This document shows positions 50,534-62,248 of a stretch of DNA of 64,000 nucleotides, piece after piece. The stretch is from NCBI GenBank assembly GCA_003993805.1, contig RSEF01000002.1:8757829-8821828 (forward strand). Reading direction: 5' to 3'. Source of the DNA: Himantopus leucocephalus (Eukaryota; Chordata; Aves; Charadriiformes; Recurvirostridae). The translations under genes and the position numbers were made by a program. How positions within the stretch are numbered: position 1 is the first letter of the stretch; each line of letters opens with the position of its first letter. Below the pieces are notes generated by a model that saw nothing but the letters and a program-made list of their open reading frames with translations, searched no databases and was not told where the DNA came from.

Positions 50534-50585
50534 CTCATGGCAGCTGATGGATGCTGCTGTTGGAGACGGTGCTGTCTGACATCAG
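50534..50585 (+). other. Exon-like interval, 52 bp (unproven)
   Basis: GCTGCTTTCTTTCCTAG (AG at 50532-50533) is a good 3' splice site, and ATCAG|GTAATA is a fair 5' splice site with GT at 50586. One frame is open across it (MAADGCCCWRRCCLTS), unusually rich in cysteine. No family is recognised, and it could be a non-coding exon or chance. Confidence 0.12.
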
Positions 50586-51525
50586 GTAATATATGTGCTG
50601 CTGAGGAGCTACAGCATCCCTCGGGATACAGGGAGCCTCGTGGCACAGTCGTTCAGTGTGATCTAAGGCAAGTGCAAGTCATTAGCACTGTAAGAATAGC
50701 AGTTGTAGGAAAGCCAGTACACCCATTGCCAAATCTGATAATAATTTCGCTTCTAAAAGTTCACTGATAGAAAACCATTAGTGAGCCGCACCTGTTGAAA
50801 AATAGCGTGTCATTCTTATTTCCCCAAGGAAGATAAATTGCACTTTGATCAATGACAAATCAGGAACATCAGTCACTTTTGAAAGCAAAATCTTTGTGAC
50901 CAGGTGCCATATTTTTATTCCGAGTTCTGTTAGATGAACCCAAACCTCAGCTTTGCTGCCTTTATATTTTGAAAATAGTAAAGATCCAGTAACCAGTGAA
51001 ATGTCCCATCAAGCAATTAGGATTAGGGTTTATGGAAAAGATCCTAAATGGGGTTAGAGCTTCAGTCCTTTGACAATCCTATCTTAAGTTGACGCGAGGT
51101 TTCAGCTTCCAAAGGATGATATGACCATGAGCATTCTAAGCGTCTGCTGGGTGATGCAGGAGAAGACAGTGGTCTGTATAAGCACAAGTACAGAACAAAT
51201 TCACGCACAACAGGCAGTGATCTTCCCAAAATATCAGTGAACGTGCAGCCTGCCAACTGAATCGATTGAAGTTGAGCAGAGGGGTCAAGTTTGTTAAGGC
51301 TCTGCAAAGTTCTGTTTGCCTTCCACCCTAAAAGGATATAAACATGTGTAAATGTTTATAAAGTGTATATAAATCTTTTTAAAAGAGGATGAAGTATATA
51401 AATGTGGTCTTTTTCCATTTTTGTGAAGGGATGAGGGCTGATTCACTTATCCAGTTCATTTTTTAGAGAGACCTTGGACAGAGGGACGGAAAGGGGGAAA
51501 ATAGTTTCCGCTGGTGAAGAGGAGG
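50586..51525. other. Unique DNA, nothing recognised
   Basis: No gene or repeat was recognised between the exon-like interval and the ORF at 51526. Confidence 0.45.
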
Positions 51526-51852
51526 ATGTTGATGCTGCTTTTGCTGGTTTTACTGTATTACAGAGTGGGAATTACTCACGTAGCTGGAAATAATCAAGAC
51601 AGCAGGATAACATTCCTCCTGCAAAGTGCATTAAAAAGCCCCATTTCTGCTGTGTTTGAAGGACAGGTTTCAGAGAAAAGATCTGAGCATTCCTCTTACA
51701 CGGACCATCATGACACAGTGGTCCACCGCTGTGGAGACTGGGAACCTCCCATGCAAATCCACTACCCAAATCCCAGCAGCAGGAATGTAGCAGATGCTAC
51801 TCCTGCAAGCAGCAACTTGGCTGTTCTCTTTTTTTCTGTGCTGAGAAGATAA
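51526..51852 (+). other. 108-codon ORF with signal-peptide-like start (unproven)
   Basis: ATG at 51526 (purine at -3) opens 108 codons ending in TAA at 51850-51852. The N-terminus MLMLLLLVLLYYRVGITHVAG is a textbook-like hydrophobic signal segment with a plausible cleavage after VAG. The frame extends four more codons upstream (GTG AAG AGG AGG), which would add basic residues. The rest is polar with a single cysteine and no known domain. AATAAA at 51871-51876 merges into an A12 run. It could be a small secreted protein, a piece of a retrocopy, or chance. I lean to chance. Confidence 0.15.
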
Positions 51853-54800
51853 AGGTGATGAGATTATTCAAATAAAAAAAAAAAATAAAAATTCCAAACT
51901 GAGTAAATGTAGAAGGGTGATATTATTTGTAGCACCTACAGTATGCATGTGTGTGTATGTGTGCCATCACAGGTCACCAAAAAGATTACTTAATCAGACA
52001 GTTGAAAAGGGAAAGCCTGTGCCTGGCTTTCATTGTAGTGATGGTCCTGGAAATGCCTTTATATCTGCTCAGATTTATCACTGGGAAAGTCCCCGTGCTC
52101 TCATTTTATGCTAGTCTCAGGGCTCAGTTCTTAATGCAGCCCTATAAAAACACAAACCTGTAATACATGCCTGATTTCAGCTGTAAAAGGCTTTTATTCC
52201 TACAGTGGCCTCCCTTTGCTGAAAATCTGCTCTGCGTGAGCTTTCTCAGTGTGTAATTACTTGAGGATCTATAGGTAAGACTTTTCAGTACTTAAATAAC
52301 TAGTATGTGAAAACTCCATGGTGAGGCCTTTCATAAATCAGAGGAGGCTTTGGTGCAATTGATTTGATGATGCAGTTCACTCTAGGGGCTGTGGATCGTG
52401 GAGTCTAATGAAGAATATTGAAAAGGTTACAGAACTTTCTCTTGCTTTATGTGCTTTTTGTCTTGAGGCTGATGCCTGAATGGTAGAAACAGTCAAGTTA
52501 TTAAAACCCACATCTTTCAGTTCTATTTAAAAAACAAATCTCTTTAATTTGGTTCCAAAACACACATTTGTTTTTTCTTTTGGCAGTGCAGAAATTATTA
52601 TTTCTGGCTAATCATTATCGGTTTGTCTTTCTCAGACTAACAAATGGTTTTTCTCATGCACTTACTGCAAAAATATGCAAAAATCCAATTTAGACCTGCA
52701 CTGTACTAAATGTGTTCATGAAAGAACATGCTCTTCAGGAAATACTCTGGCTGCTGTTACTTATTCATAATGTTTTCTTCCATCTTCCCGCCCTCGCGAG
52801 GAGTTATCACGGCTTCCCTGAGTTCTGCATTGCACCGTAAGGGCAACGTTTAAGCCCTGTCAAGGATGCATTGCAGCAAAATGGCTAAAGGGAAACAATT
52901 TTCAGTATGACATTTTAGCATGAAATTCTCTGAAGGCCTCTGTTATTTCTCTGTTAAGAGCAAGCAAGCACAGTGTTATTCAAGATGGGGGCCAGTGTTG
53001 CCACAAAATATCAGTGAAGCCCTTTCTGCGGAGGACCGGGCGCGTGACTCGGCAAGCCTGCAAGCGGGAAAGCTTTCCTCTAGTGCGTGCGTTTGGTTTT
53101 TTCTGTGTGTCAGTCCTTCTGAATTATATGTTTGGAATTAAGTAAAATATACAGTAATTCTAACTTGGATTTCTTAATTTGGTCAAAAAGACTCGTATTT
53201 CCTTCGTCCTTTGTTGTTTTGGGGTTGTTTTTTTTCAAGAGAGCAGAAAAAACTAAGGCTGTCTTATTCTGATTTGGTTAAAGAAATCTTTTGATAGTGA
53301 TGTTAAGCTTATGGCACAAAGGCAAATGCCATTGCACTCATACTGCTTTTATATAGCAATCACATTGTACCAGAAATAATAATCTCTTGGTAAGCTAATT
53401 TCAAAATGATGATAATGACATTGATCTCCTTTCTAAAGCGCTTTGAGATTTACTGATGAATGTCTCGATGCAAGAAATAGACATAAATTATCATCAAAAG
53501 CATTCATGTACAGAAATTCCAAAGAAAATTATCAGAAAATTTAGGTTCCAAAGTTTAGTACAGCTATGGAAATTCTCTGTTCTGCCGTTACCATCAGTAA
53601 AGAGTGCAAATGAACATGAAAATATGCAGGGCCAACAAAGTAACCCTGTGTGTGAGCCCCCCCTGCTGCCTGTGAGTGCCATTACCTAGCAAGCCTGTTC
53701 CCAAGATGACTACGGAGCTTATTTATGAGGTTCAAGGAGAAGCAAAGAAGAAGTTGTGTGAGACATAGTGGTTGGGATGAGGATTAAATTCGCTCAAGAG
53801 AGGTATCAAACCGGGAAGGATACTTCTTTTTCTTCACCTAAAACTCTAAAATATGTTTCTAAGAAAGGAAACATTTGACAAACTATATTAAAGCTAATAA
53901 TATTTTTTGCTCTCAAAGGTGTAACTCTTATTTTCAGAATTTCATCAAACATAAAATAATATTCAAAATATACGGGGCCCTTCACATTCATGCAACTTTA
54001 ACAGAAAATCTTAATTTCTCTGTCTTTAAAAATAATCTCTTTTCTGCTAAGATTTTAAATGCTATGTTTCCAATAGCAGAGATTTCATACTGAAAGTGCA
54101 GGTGTAAGGATTTATACTCTGCAGCCTTGAAGCTTCTTTGCTCATTTTCACCTGCTCAGCTGGAGAGGAGAGTGGGAGTGAGTGCTACAACAAGAACTAT
54201 AGCACATTATACCTTTTGTGCAAAAGTATCGATATCTAGGCAAGGCGGTGAAGGATCAAGTCCCCTGGGAGGTACCCAGGAAAACAGACATACACCAAAA
54301 GTTGTGCTCCTTCAGTTGAAGTGGGAGGTGGGTTGCTCATGAAAATTATCTTCCAGGCTAGATATAAAATTTAGCATCTATGGCTAGAAATAAGACCATG
54401 ACACATTTTGCGGTTCTTGGATCTCCTGTTTTATAACTGGTGCCAATATGAGCCACAGCATGAGTGTAAATTCTTTGTTTTGGTAATTCTGCAGAATTAC
54501 TATTTGTTTGTATTTTTGCTTTCCCAGTTTAATTCCTAATACAGCTGAAGATAAAATAATATCTTGTTTTGATCAAGATATGAAGGAGATTAGAAGGAGT
54601 CCTATATCTAAGTACAGCTCTGTGTCTGTCTATCCACTCTGGTATCTAACATCTGTCCTCTGATTTGGTATGAATGAACTACCGTAGAAGAGCTACAAAT
54701 GAATGGTTAGATGGGCAAAGAAAAGATAAACCATTTACTTTTATTTGAACAATGGAAAGCCAATGGAAGGAGGAAAATGCAGAGCTAGGTTGCCCGTCTA

Positions 54801-55213
54801 CTGCAGCTAATGAGCTGCATTGTTAGTAACATAGGGATAGTGATGGCAGATTTGGGGTAGTATGATGAAACTGGGAAGACCATAAAACTGAAGCAAACAA
54901 CGTTGCTGCACACCAGCTGCCTGAAAGTGCTGTCTTCCCTGGGAAGCCTGTCCTGACCTGCTGTGACATTCCCTGAAGGCTAGAGACCTTAACTGGAGTT
55001 TAGAGACTTTGGGATTGACTGAGAGAGCTGTGGGAGAACAAGGTGAAGCTTCTTCAAGAATCAGCTTTAAAATAATAAAAAAAAATAGGTCACATAAGGG
55101 TACGTTCTCAGAGGGACTATGTAGAGATTCAAGGCAAAACATAAACTGTTAAACTGTGAAAGTGATTATATTACACCTACCTAAGGTAACCCTAGAAATA
55201 CTGTTTTAAAGTA
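51853..55213. other. Unique AT-rich DNA, no gene recognised
   Basis: Holds the A-rich tract after AATAAA (51874-51885). It also has a small CpG-containing patch near 53030-53095, far below CpG-island length. ORFs are short and unrecognised. Confidence 0.5.
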
Positions 55214-55277
55214 GACTTCATATTTTTGAATATGAATTTTGAATAGACTTTATATTTTTGAATATGAATTTTGAAGA
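55214..55277. repeat. 32-bp tandem duplication
   Basis: Two adjacent 32-bp copies, 55214-55245 and 55246-55277, both contain ATATTTTTGAATATGAATTT. They differ at only two positions, so the duplication looks recent compared with the other tandem repeats here. Confidence 0.9.
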
Positions 55278-58200
55278 ATTGTGTAGGTTTGCTCTAAATA
55301 GTTAGTTGCTCTCTATCAATCTGAAAGCTTCTGAACTTCAACAGCATATGAACGTGTGGAATGCCAACGGAGCCTTCAAGATGAAAAGGATGTTATGGGT
55401 TTTATCTGAAAGCCAATGGTAATATTTGTTAAGACTTCTGTGGGCTTTGGCTTAGACTAAGCTGTTGTTTATAAGCAATCAAAATAAGGAAATGAGTGCC
55501 ACTGCTTGGCAAAACTGAGCACTCCTGTATGTCTTGGGAACCCCTTCATGGCTTAACTAACATAGGTACCAAAAATGAGGTTAAGTTTCTACAATCTCCT
55601 TCAGATGTATCTGGTGTTAGCTGAAAGCCTTGAAATTTTTATGCTGTGAAACTTGTGGCAATGAAGTGTCAAGCTGTCTTACGTAAAACTTTCAGCAAAT
55701 TGGGAATCCATCACAACTGCTTAAGAAAACTCTTTGAAGGCTACTGTTGACCTTGGATTTATAACTGTCATGTTTTTGACATTCCCTTTCTTGTTTCAGG
55801 TGTATATTCACTTTGCACTGTCTTCATCACAAATACAAGCTGAGATTGATGAAACCCATCCATTAATTCCAGCTTTTTTTCATGACACGTCTTACGCATC
55901 TCCTGTCCCATCTCCAGCCTGTGCTTTTCATATTAAGCAATAGTCTGAACTTGCGTAAAAACACTTGACTCGCAGAGATACAAGGGGAACTTGGTCTTTC
56001 TAGATAAGATAATTTAATCTCCGGATTTTTAAATGTGATTCCGTTCAGGGTTGCAAAGTGGTGATATTTCTATTCATTTGCTGAAAGTCATTGGAACTTG
56101 TGCTAAATTTAGGGCAGTACCTAACCCCTTTGAGGGGCTGTGCTCAGAGTCCTCATTGCCTTGCCAAATTAAGTCTCCGGTAATCTGTGACTTGATTCCC
56201 ATCCTGGTTTGCACCTAGATAATATTATTGAATTCAGCATTGTTATTCCTCTTCTAAGATTCCTCAAACATCTATCCTGAAGCCTCAGTAATTAGATAAT
56301 TGAGTTGAAACAAGAGCCCTTCTCTTGTACCTGCTGCAGGATGCACTGTGGTGTGTGCCCATAAGGAAAATCTGGTTACTGCCAAATCTGGAAACAACAC
56401 AAACAAGGGATACAATAAAAAGACCATAAAGAAAATAATATAGCAGTTAAAAAGGCAAGGGATCTTCTTTGTTTTAGCCAAACCCTGAGATAAAAAACAT
56501 CATTTACTGACACCCTCATCTTAATCGCACTGCAGAATCTGAAGGACACTTCTGGGATGGGTTTAGTAAAGGATTAAGGGTACAGTTGCTCTAGTACAGT
56601 GAATCTGCCATTTTTGCTTTCTGACCTGTCAATAAATACTTTTTTGTAAAAGCTGATGGGAAGCAACCGCTGTGCTGTTAGTGAGCTAGACGTGCTAATA
56701 GTGGCACAACCTGCTTGGACGCTGGGCAAATAAAATGCTGGTTTTAGGAACGCGTTCTTCACCTTTCTCTTGGGTGAAATAAGGAAATTCTGGCTGACCA
56801 GAGCACAAAGAAGGTGAGTGTAGGGAAATTGCTTTTATGTCACCTCAGTTCACCTATTTGATATTTTTCTTCAGAAAGAGTTAAACAAAGTCTTTAGAGG
56901 AGGGAAAGGGAAAATGGAACAAGGGAAATCAAGCACAGCCTGGAAGGGATCGCTGGTGATAACAACAGGGTTGCTTTAATTGGGGAAGCCCTCTAGCCTG
57001 GCTCTATCTAACCTGGCAAATTGTAATCTTTCCAGTCTGAACCTATAATCACATAAACACTAAACCACATAAATGTCTGGGTAAGGGCACGAGGCTGGGA
57101 GCTTACAGAGCTGCCAGAAGTGGCCACTCCTTAGTGAAAGAGACCCTGAGAGCATGCTGCTGGTTTGCATCTTGCAGGCAGAAAACCGTATGGAGGGTTA
57201 GGTAAGAAGAAACCCGCATATACGCCTTTGTTGTATTTATCCCTTTGATATGCTGTACATGATTCGTGAGTAAATACCGCTCTGTTCTCATAAATGCTTG
57301 GGGTTTCTTTTTAATCACCAAAGAGGTTTTAAAAATGCTAGTTAGAGTGGTAATGCATACTGACACATTGTGGTGAACTGGTAACTGCTGCTCTGACAAC
57401 CAGACTAGTCACTGGCTGTGGAAACCAGGCTGGTAAATGAGGACAAGCAAAAGAAGAGCCAACTATGATATTAGGACAGTTTAGGTGTTGTGTGGGGTTG
57501 TTTTTTTTTTTCTTAGGCATGTTCCTATGGACACTTAAGCTATATTTAATTTTAGGGTATCTCACAAGAATTTTTAATTTTTTTAGAGGAAAAATGTTGT
57601 CCTCCCTTTGCCTCAGTCGCCACCTAAACCAAACAAAAGATGTTTTACTCAGCAAATGAGTGACTGTAATTTTGTTTCTTAAAGTACATTTTCCAGAGGT
57701 TTGGGACATCCTTATATAGTATAAAAGGAAGGAAAGGTGGTGGGTGGCAGTAAAGGGAGCGTTATGAGGGAAGTGACTACCCATTAAGGACATAATACCA
57801 TAGCGCTAATTCTGCCCTTGGATATTTGTGTGGGACCCAGGGTTTCTGCCTGTCCAGAACCACAGTCAAAAAGTATTGTGTTTTCTTTTGTTTGTAGACT
57901 GCACCTGAGAGATTTTTTTTTTTTTTTTTTGCCCCCTAATTTGGACTCTTTATCTCAGGACTGTTGGCTTTGGTGAGCCAGCCAAGCGCTGCCTGAGCTG
58001 AATGCTGGGTGTTGCATGTGTGCATAAGCACGCAGCAAAAGCTTACTTATTGTCTATATTATCTCTGTGCACTGGGCTGTGATTTTTCATTTCGTAGCTC
58101 TGTCACAAATTGGTGTGCTTGAACTGGTCACACAAAGGAAAGGATTTGGACACATATTGGCATGGGTTTCATTAGCCACTGCACTGCCCTGGTCTGAGCT

Positions 58201-60589
58201 GCTTTTACAGATAAATCCTGTATTCTTACCCCAGAAGTAAGCAACAGAATAATTCTTTAGGGGTGTATTTTGTGTAATCTCCATATGGGAACAGTCACAT
58301 CTTATTTCATTTTACAACAAGCGCTTTGTTCTGCTAAATGCTTTCTTTTCCCGGCAGGTGGGAAGGGGGAAAATAGCTTTTCTTTGTTTTTTAACCTGTG
58401 CTGCGTGTCTATGTCAAGTTACAGGATCACTAAATAGATTTGCAACCTGCAAACCCTGCTTTGGTTTAGCTGAAGCTTCCCTGGCCGTTGTTTCGAGGCC
58501 CTTCAGCTTCCATAATTTCAGTGAAAGAGAAGGGCTTCTCCTACCTTGTAGGATTTTGGGGGATGGGCCAAGTGAAAGGTCGATGTCACAAAAAGAGCTT
58601 TTCCAGCGTGGGGCAGGTCAGGGAAGCTGAACATCCCGATAGAAGGAGAAGAACATAGAAAAAGCATCATGGAATTATTGAGCTGCCTGCCCAGAATCTG
58701 AAGTGCTTTGGACGTTTGTCACATCTCATCCCTCAGCTATTTTTATTCTCTCTGGTCATTTTTTTTTATTTATTTTTTTTTAAAACACAAAGGCCATATT
58801 TACTGTGGTTGTGCAGATATTAACACTCTTCCAGAGACAGCACAAACAGGGAGCTCTGAGGCTGTGTTTCTGTGGACATAGCTCTTGGCATCAAAGGCAG
58901 CGTGAGCTGTTCCCGCTCTTCTCCTCTTCAACTCCATCTGTTTATTCCATTTATCTCCAACTGTTCTCTCCAGGGGTGGCTCCTCAGTTGTGCCATTGCC
59001 ACTTTTTGCAGAGCTGCAGATGAACTGGTTGACCTCAGCTGAATTAAAAATATGCTCAGTCCTTTCTTTTAATTCTTTAACAGGATTAGTTGTGAGTTGA
59101 GTTTCTGAATCTAGTTCACCACAAGGCTGCACAGACAAACGCATCAGCAGGACTGAGGGACGAGGGCAGGAAGAAAGAACCGCGTTGGCCTGTTCTGCCT
59201 CCCAGAAATGTGTCCCTGAAACCGTGGCCTGAAGCACAGTCAAGTGTGAGGACCAAGAGAGTCATTACGAGCCTTGTGCCTGAGACCTTCCCCTCCCTTA
59301 TCAGGATGATTGGAGATAAATATGGGACCAAACTGCTTTCTGATACATTCTCAACTCCTTCTCAGAACTGCTGAGACGGTGAATGGGTATTTGAGGGTGG
59401 AGCTTGGCTTATTGTTAGGTTCAGCTTCTCAACTGCCTTCTGCCCTTCTGTGCAATATATTATAATTCCTCTTTATTTATATCCGGTACTTTGTGAGGTT
59501 GCCTTTGTCATCTGATTGTTATCCCTTTCCCAGCCATGCAGGAACAAATTTTGGCTTTCTTTGCTGGCTCACCTTTTAACTTGTCTTGTTCCTGTGCTGT
59601 TTGTCTTTTTCACACTGAATGCTGATGAGGTGCTATTTGGTCTGTCTTCAGCAGTCATTTTCTGGGTAATTTCTTTAAGCAGCAAACACTAATTCCTCCC
59701 ACTCTTTAAAGTGCCATATGGGATCAGATTACCAGATTAAACATGAATCCATTTTTGGATGGCATTTCTGTCCCATGCTAATTCTATTAAAATTATTGAC
59801 TAGCTGGCTGAAAATACTGCCTTCTAAAGACTGACATCCAGCTATTTTCAGGCCAGAACAAGAAGGGCAAAGGGCCATTTTCAAATGTTGTTTCCAACAG
59901 CTTTATCTCAAAGTTTGCACTTTTGCAAACATATTGCCAACTGGATTGCATTTTTTCATGTTAACAGGCACTGCTACAAATGCAAAAATATGTTTTTAAC
60001 AGTTATCCCCCTACGAAGCATCTTCAATCCCCACAGACACATGCAATAATTTTGAAAGATCTTGGGGGGGGCCTCAGCGAGAGAATGTGGCCCTAGAGAT
60101 TATTATCATCATTCAGACAGTAAAGTTGCACATATTTTAGGAGCAGATGACAGTTCACAGGCTGATATTTGATAGCCTTCACAGAGCTAGATGTTTGTTA
60201 AAAGAACTGGTATGAGGAATATCTTAAAAGGAATAATGCTCTTCTGGGTGAATATTTCTGATGCATTAATACATAGTGGGTGGCTGGGTTTCATCTTCAG
60301 GGAGGAGCAGACCAGTAGTAACCGGGTACTTCATGTTATTCTCTCTTGCCAGTTTTATGTTTATTTGATGAGGCTGAGTAATGCATGGCTCAATGGCATA
60401 GTTCCTGCTTTGGGAAGGAAGAAGAATGTACTATATTTAGCCCGGGGATGAAAGGTAGCTGCCTGATTTCCATGCCCAACCCATTGGCTCTCCCCTCCCC
60501 TTCCCAATAGGTGTTATGGTGCAGCGTATGGGAATTCCTTCACACTGGAGGCTTCTGGGGGATGAGGAACTACTCTGTCAGCCAAAAAT
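55278..60589. other. Unique DNA, no gene recognised
   Basis: Contains a T18 tract (57913-57930), a good 3' splice-site-like sequence ending TTTCTTGTTTCAG at 55799, and a consensus donor AAG|GTGAGT at 56814. Minus-strand frames of about 150 codons (57338-57793 and 58800-59243) resemble no family. Confidence 0.5.
57913..57930. repeat. T18 homopolymer
   Basis: Eighteen consecutive T. No LINE or retrocopy 3' end was recognised beside it on the minus strand. Confidence 0.9.
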
Positions 60590-60780
60590 GGTATAAACAA
60601 GGTTTAAAATCATTGGTGTGGCTTCTGCCATTACGCTTGCAGCAGATATTGTAAACTTGCTGGATTTGATTCATCATTTGCATTGGTGCAAAATTGGCCG
60701 TGACTGCCAAAAAACAATTGACTGTTCCTTCACAGCTGTTTTCTAATTACATTAGAATATTGCAGCACCTAATGCAGCCG
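60590..60780. promoter_or_regulatory. Candidate enhancer with octamer, SOX and homeodomain words
   Basis: ATTTGCAT (60676-60683) is a perfect POU octamer. AACAAT (60713-60718, within AAAACAATTG) is a SOX-type site, and TAATTA (60744-60749) is a homeodomain site. All lie within 75 bases of non-repetitive sequence. This combination is common in neural and stem-cell enhancers. Activity and conservation are inferred, not shown. Confidence 0.25.
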
Positions 60781-61334
60781 CTCAGCCATGGTGTGGACCT
60801 GCCTTCTCCCAGAGGGACCTTTCCAGAACAGCAACACTTGCTTTGAGATGAAATCTATAGCGGGGTGGCTTGTACACAGGTAGCACTGACTCTTCAGTCA
60901 TGGCCAATTCATTTCTTGCCTGGGAAGCCATCCCACAGGAGAGCTGACTGCGGAGAAGTCGGGGTTTAGAAAAATAACACTGAAAGCGTCAAGTCATCTT
61001 GCATCACGCTGGCACTCAGCCCAGAAGCTTTTAAAAATGCAGCTTCATCAAACAAAAAGGAGTTACCGGAAAAGGAATGGAGCAGAAAAGAAAATGCCTT
61101 CCTGGGTCTAACTTGTGATGTTCCTGTGTTTCGTATGCAATGTGCAGCTCGTGTTACCCTGTCTCCAGTGGGATGCGGTGGAACTGGAAGAGCTGCAGAG
61201 AACATGACAGCCTGAGTGGAGGGATTGAACAGTTTCTTTACAAGCAGAGACTATATGCACCAAATCTCTTCACCCTGGGGAACAAGGAGTCTCACAGTGC
61301 TCATAATACTATGAACAACAAAGGTGTAAAAAGG
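60781..61334. other. Unique DNA upstream of an L3-like repeat
   Basis: No gene recognised. Part of 61195-61334 may belong to the repeat that follows, but the match is not clear by eye. Confidence 0.4.
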
Positions 61335-61690
61335 TCTACAAAATTATGACTGCTCCAGAGGATGCAGAGAGGAGATGATCATCCCCTGTTACCGCAGAGC
61401 AAGAAGTAAGGGCACCCTGAAATTGCCAGGGAGCAGGAAAGCTTTTTTTCTTCATAATGCAAAATAAATTGAGGATTTCATTGCTACAAGATGTTTTGGA
61501 TAGCACATGTTTAAAGAGGTTTAAGAAATTATTAGACAAATTCAAGACAGAAAGATGCATCAAAGTTTATTAAATGCAGTGGTCTGGATACAACTCCCAG
61601 TTCAGGAAAACGCAAAGTCTTTGACAGAAGCTAGAAGATTACGTTAGGGAAATATCATCTTACAGCTTTGGGCTAAATGAGGATGGATTA
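61335..61690 (+). mobile_element. L3-like / old CR1-clade LINE, 3' end
   Basis: The order of motifs matches old amniote CR1/L3 3' ends. TCTACAAAATTATGACTG is followed by AGAGCAAGAAGTAAGGGCAC, AGCAGGAAAGCTTTTTTTCT, TTCATAATGCAAAATAAATT, ATTGCTACAAGATGTTTTGG, TTTAAGAAATTATTAGACAA and ATTCAAGACAG. The last part corresponds to the C-terminal '...KRLDKF..' end of ORF2 followed by the 3' UTR. All frames are broken. It is far more diverged than the CR1 copies at 37-40 kb, so it is an ancient insertion. Confidence 0.62.
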
Positions 61691-61787
61691 GTAAAAGGAT
61701 AATTTTTCAGCTTTCTTCAGTTCTTTGGATATTGTACATTATTTTTTTCCTGAGAATGAACCACTGAGACTCAAGCTCGGAAAACTG

Positions 61788-61817
61788 TATTACTATTATT
61801 ATTATTATTATTATTAT
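61788..61817. repeat. (TAT)10 microsatellite
   Basis: Ten trinucleotide units with one interruption (TAC as the second unit). Confidence 0.92.
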
Positions 61818-62225
61818 TTTGATACCTTTCCCAGCTTTCAAAAGGGAAGAGGTTCCCTTCTTGTAGCCTTCCCTCCGCCTGCACCCTGCTTCAGTGGGTG
61901 CTCTGCTGGTAAACCTCAAGAAACACAAACTTGTTTTCCCTCTCCCCATCTTTCTGGCTTCCTGGGCAGCTGGTTTGGGTTTTCTTTCTATCATGCTCCC
62001 CTGGACTCTCTGCTAGACTGAGGCTTCTTGGAAGATGACTTGAGGCAGGAATAGGCATATCCTCAGGCAAGAGCTAAAAAGCAGTTAAACTGGCTCAAGT
62101 AGCAAACACCAAGGGGGACAACTCTAGAGTTGGTCACCTGTGAGGGAAGATTTACTTGTTCAGTAGCCCAGGTGCCTTTGCTCTAGGGCAAAGGAGAAAT
62201 ACCTGTACAATGTGGTCTGGCTTTT

Positions 62226-62248
62226 NCTTTTTTCTTTTTTTTTTTTTT
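62226..62248. repeat. Ambiguous base and T14 tract
   Basis: A single N at 62226 stands in a T-rich stretch that continues into T14 (62235-62248) and then TTTCCCCCCC. As at 1831, the N marks a base-call uncertainty in a homopolymer region. Confidence 0.85.

Noticed and set aside
55800..55943. Terminal coding exon after a strong acceptor
   Set aside because: The acceptor ending TTTCTTGTTTCAG is good and 47 codons are open. The run is short, however, with no nearby AATAAA and no family resemblance.
57338..57793. 151-codon minus-strand ORF as a gene
   Set aside because: It has an ATG start, but the peptide is low in recognisable features and includes a lysine run read through the T-rich tract at 57500. 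No family match.
58800..59243. 147-codon minus-strand ORF as a gene
   Set aside because: The frame begins at TTG, not ATG. A charged central part looks protein-like, but nothing matches a known family and no supporting signals were seen.
61725..62021. 98-codon ORF with a run of tyrosines
   Set aside because: The tyrosine run is just the (TAT)n microsatellite translated.
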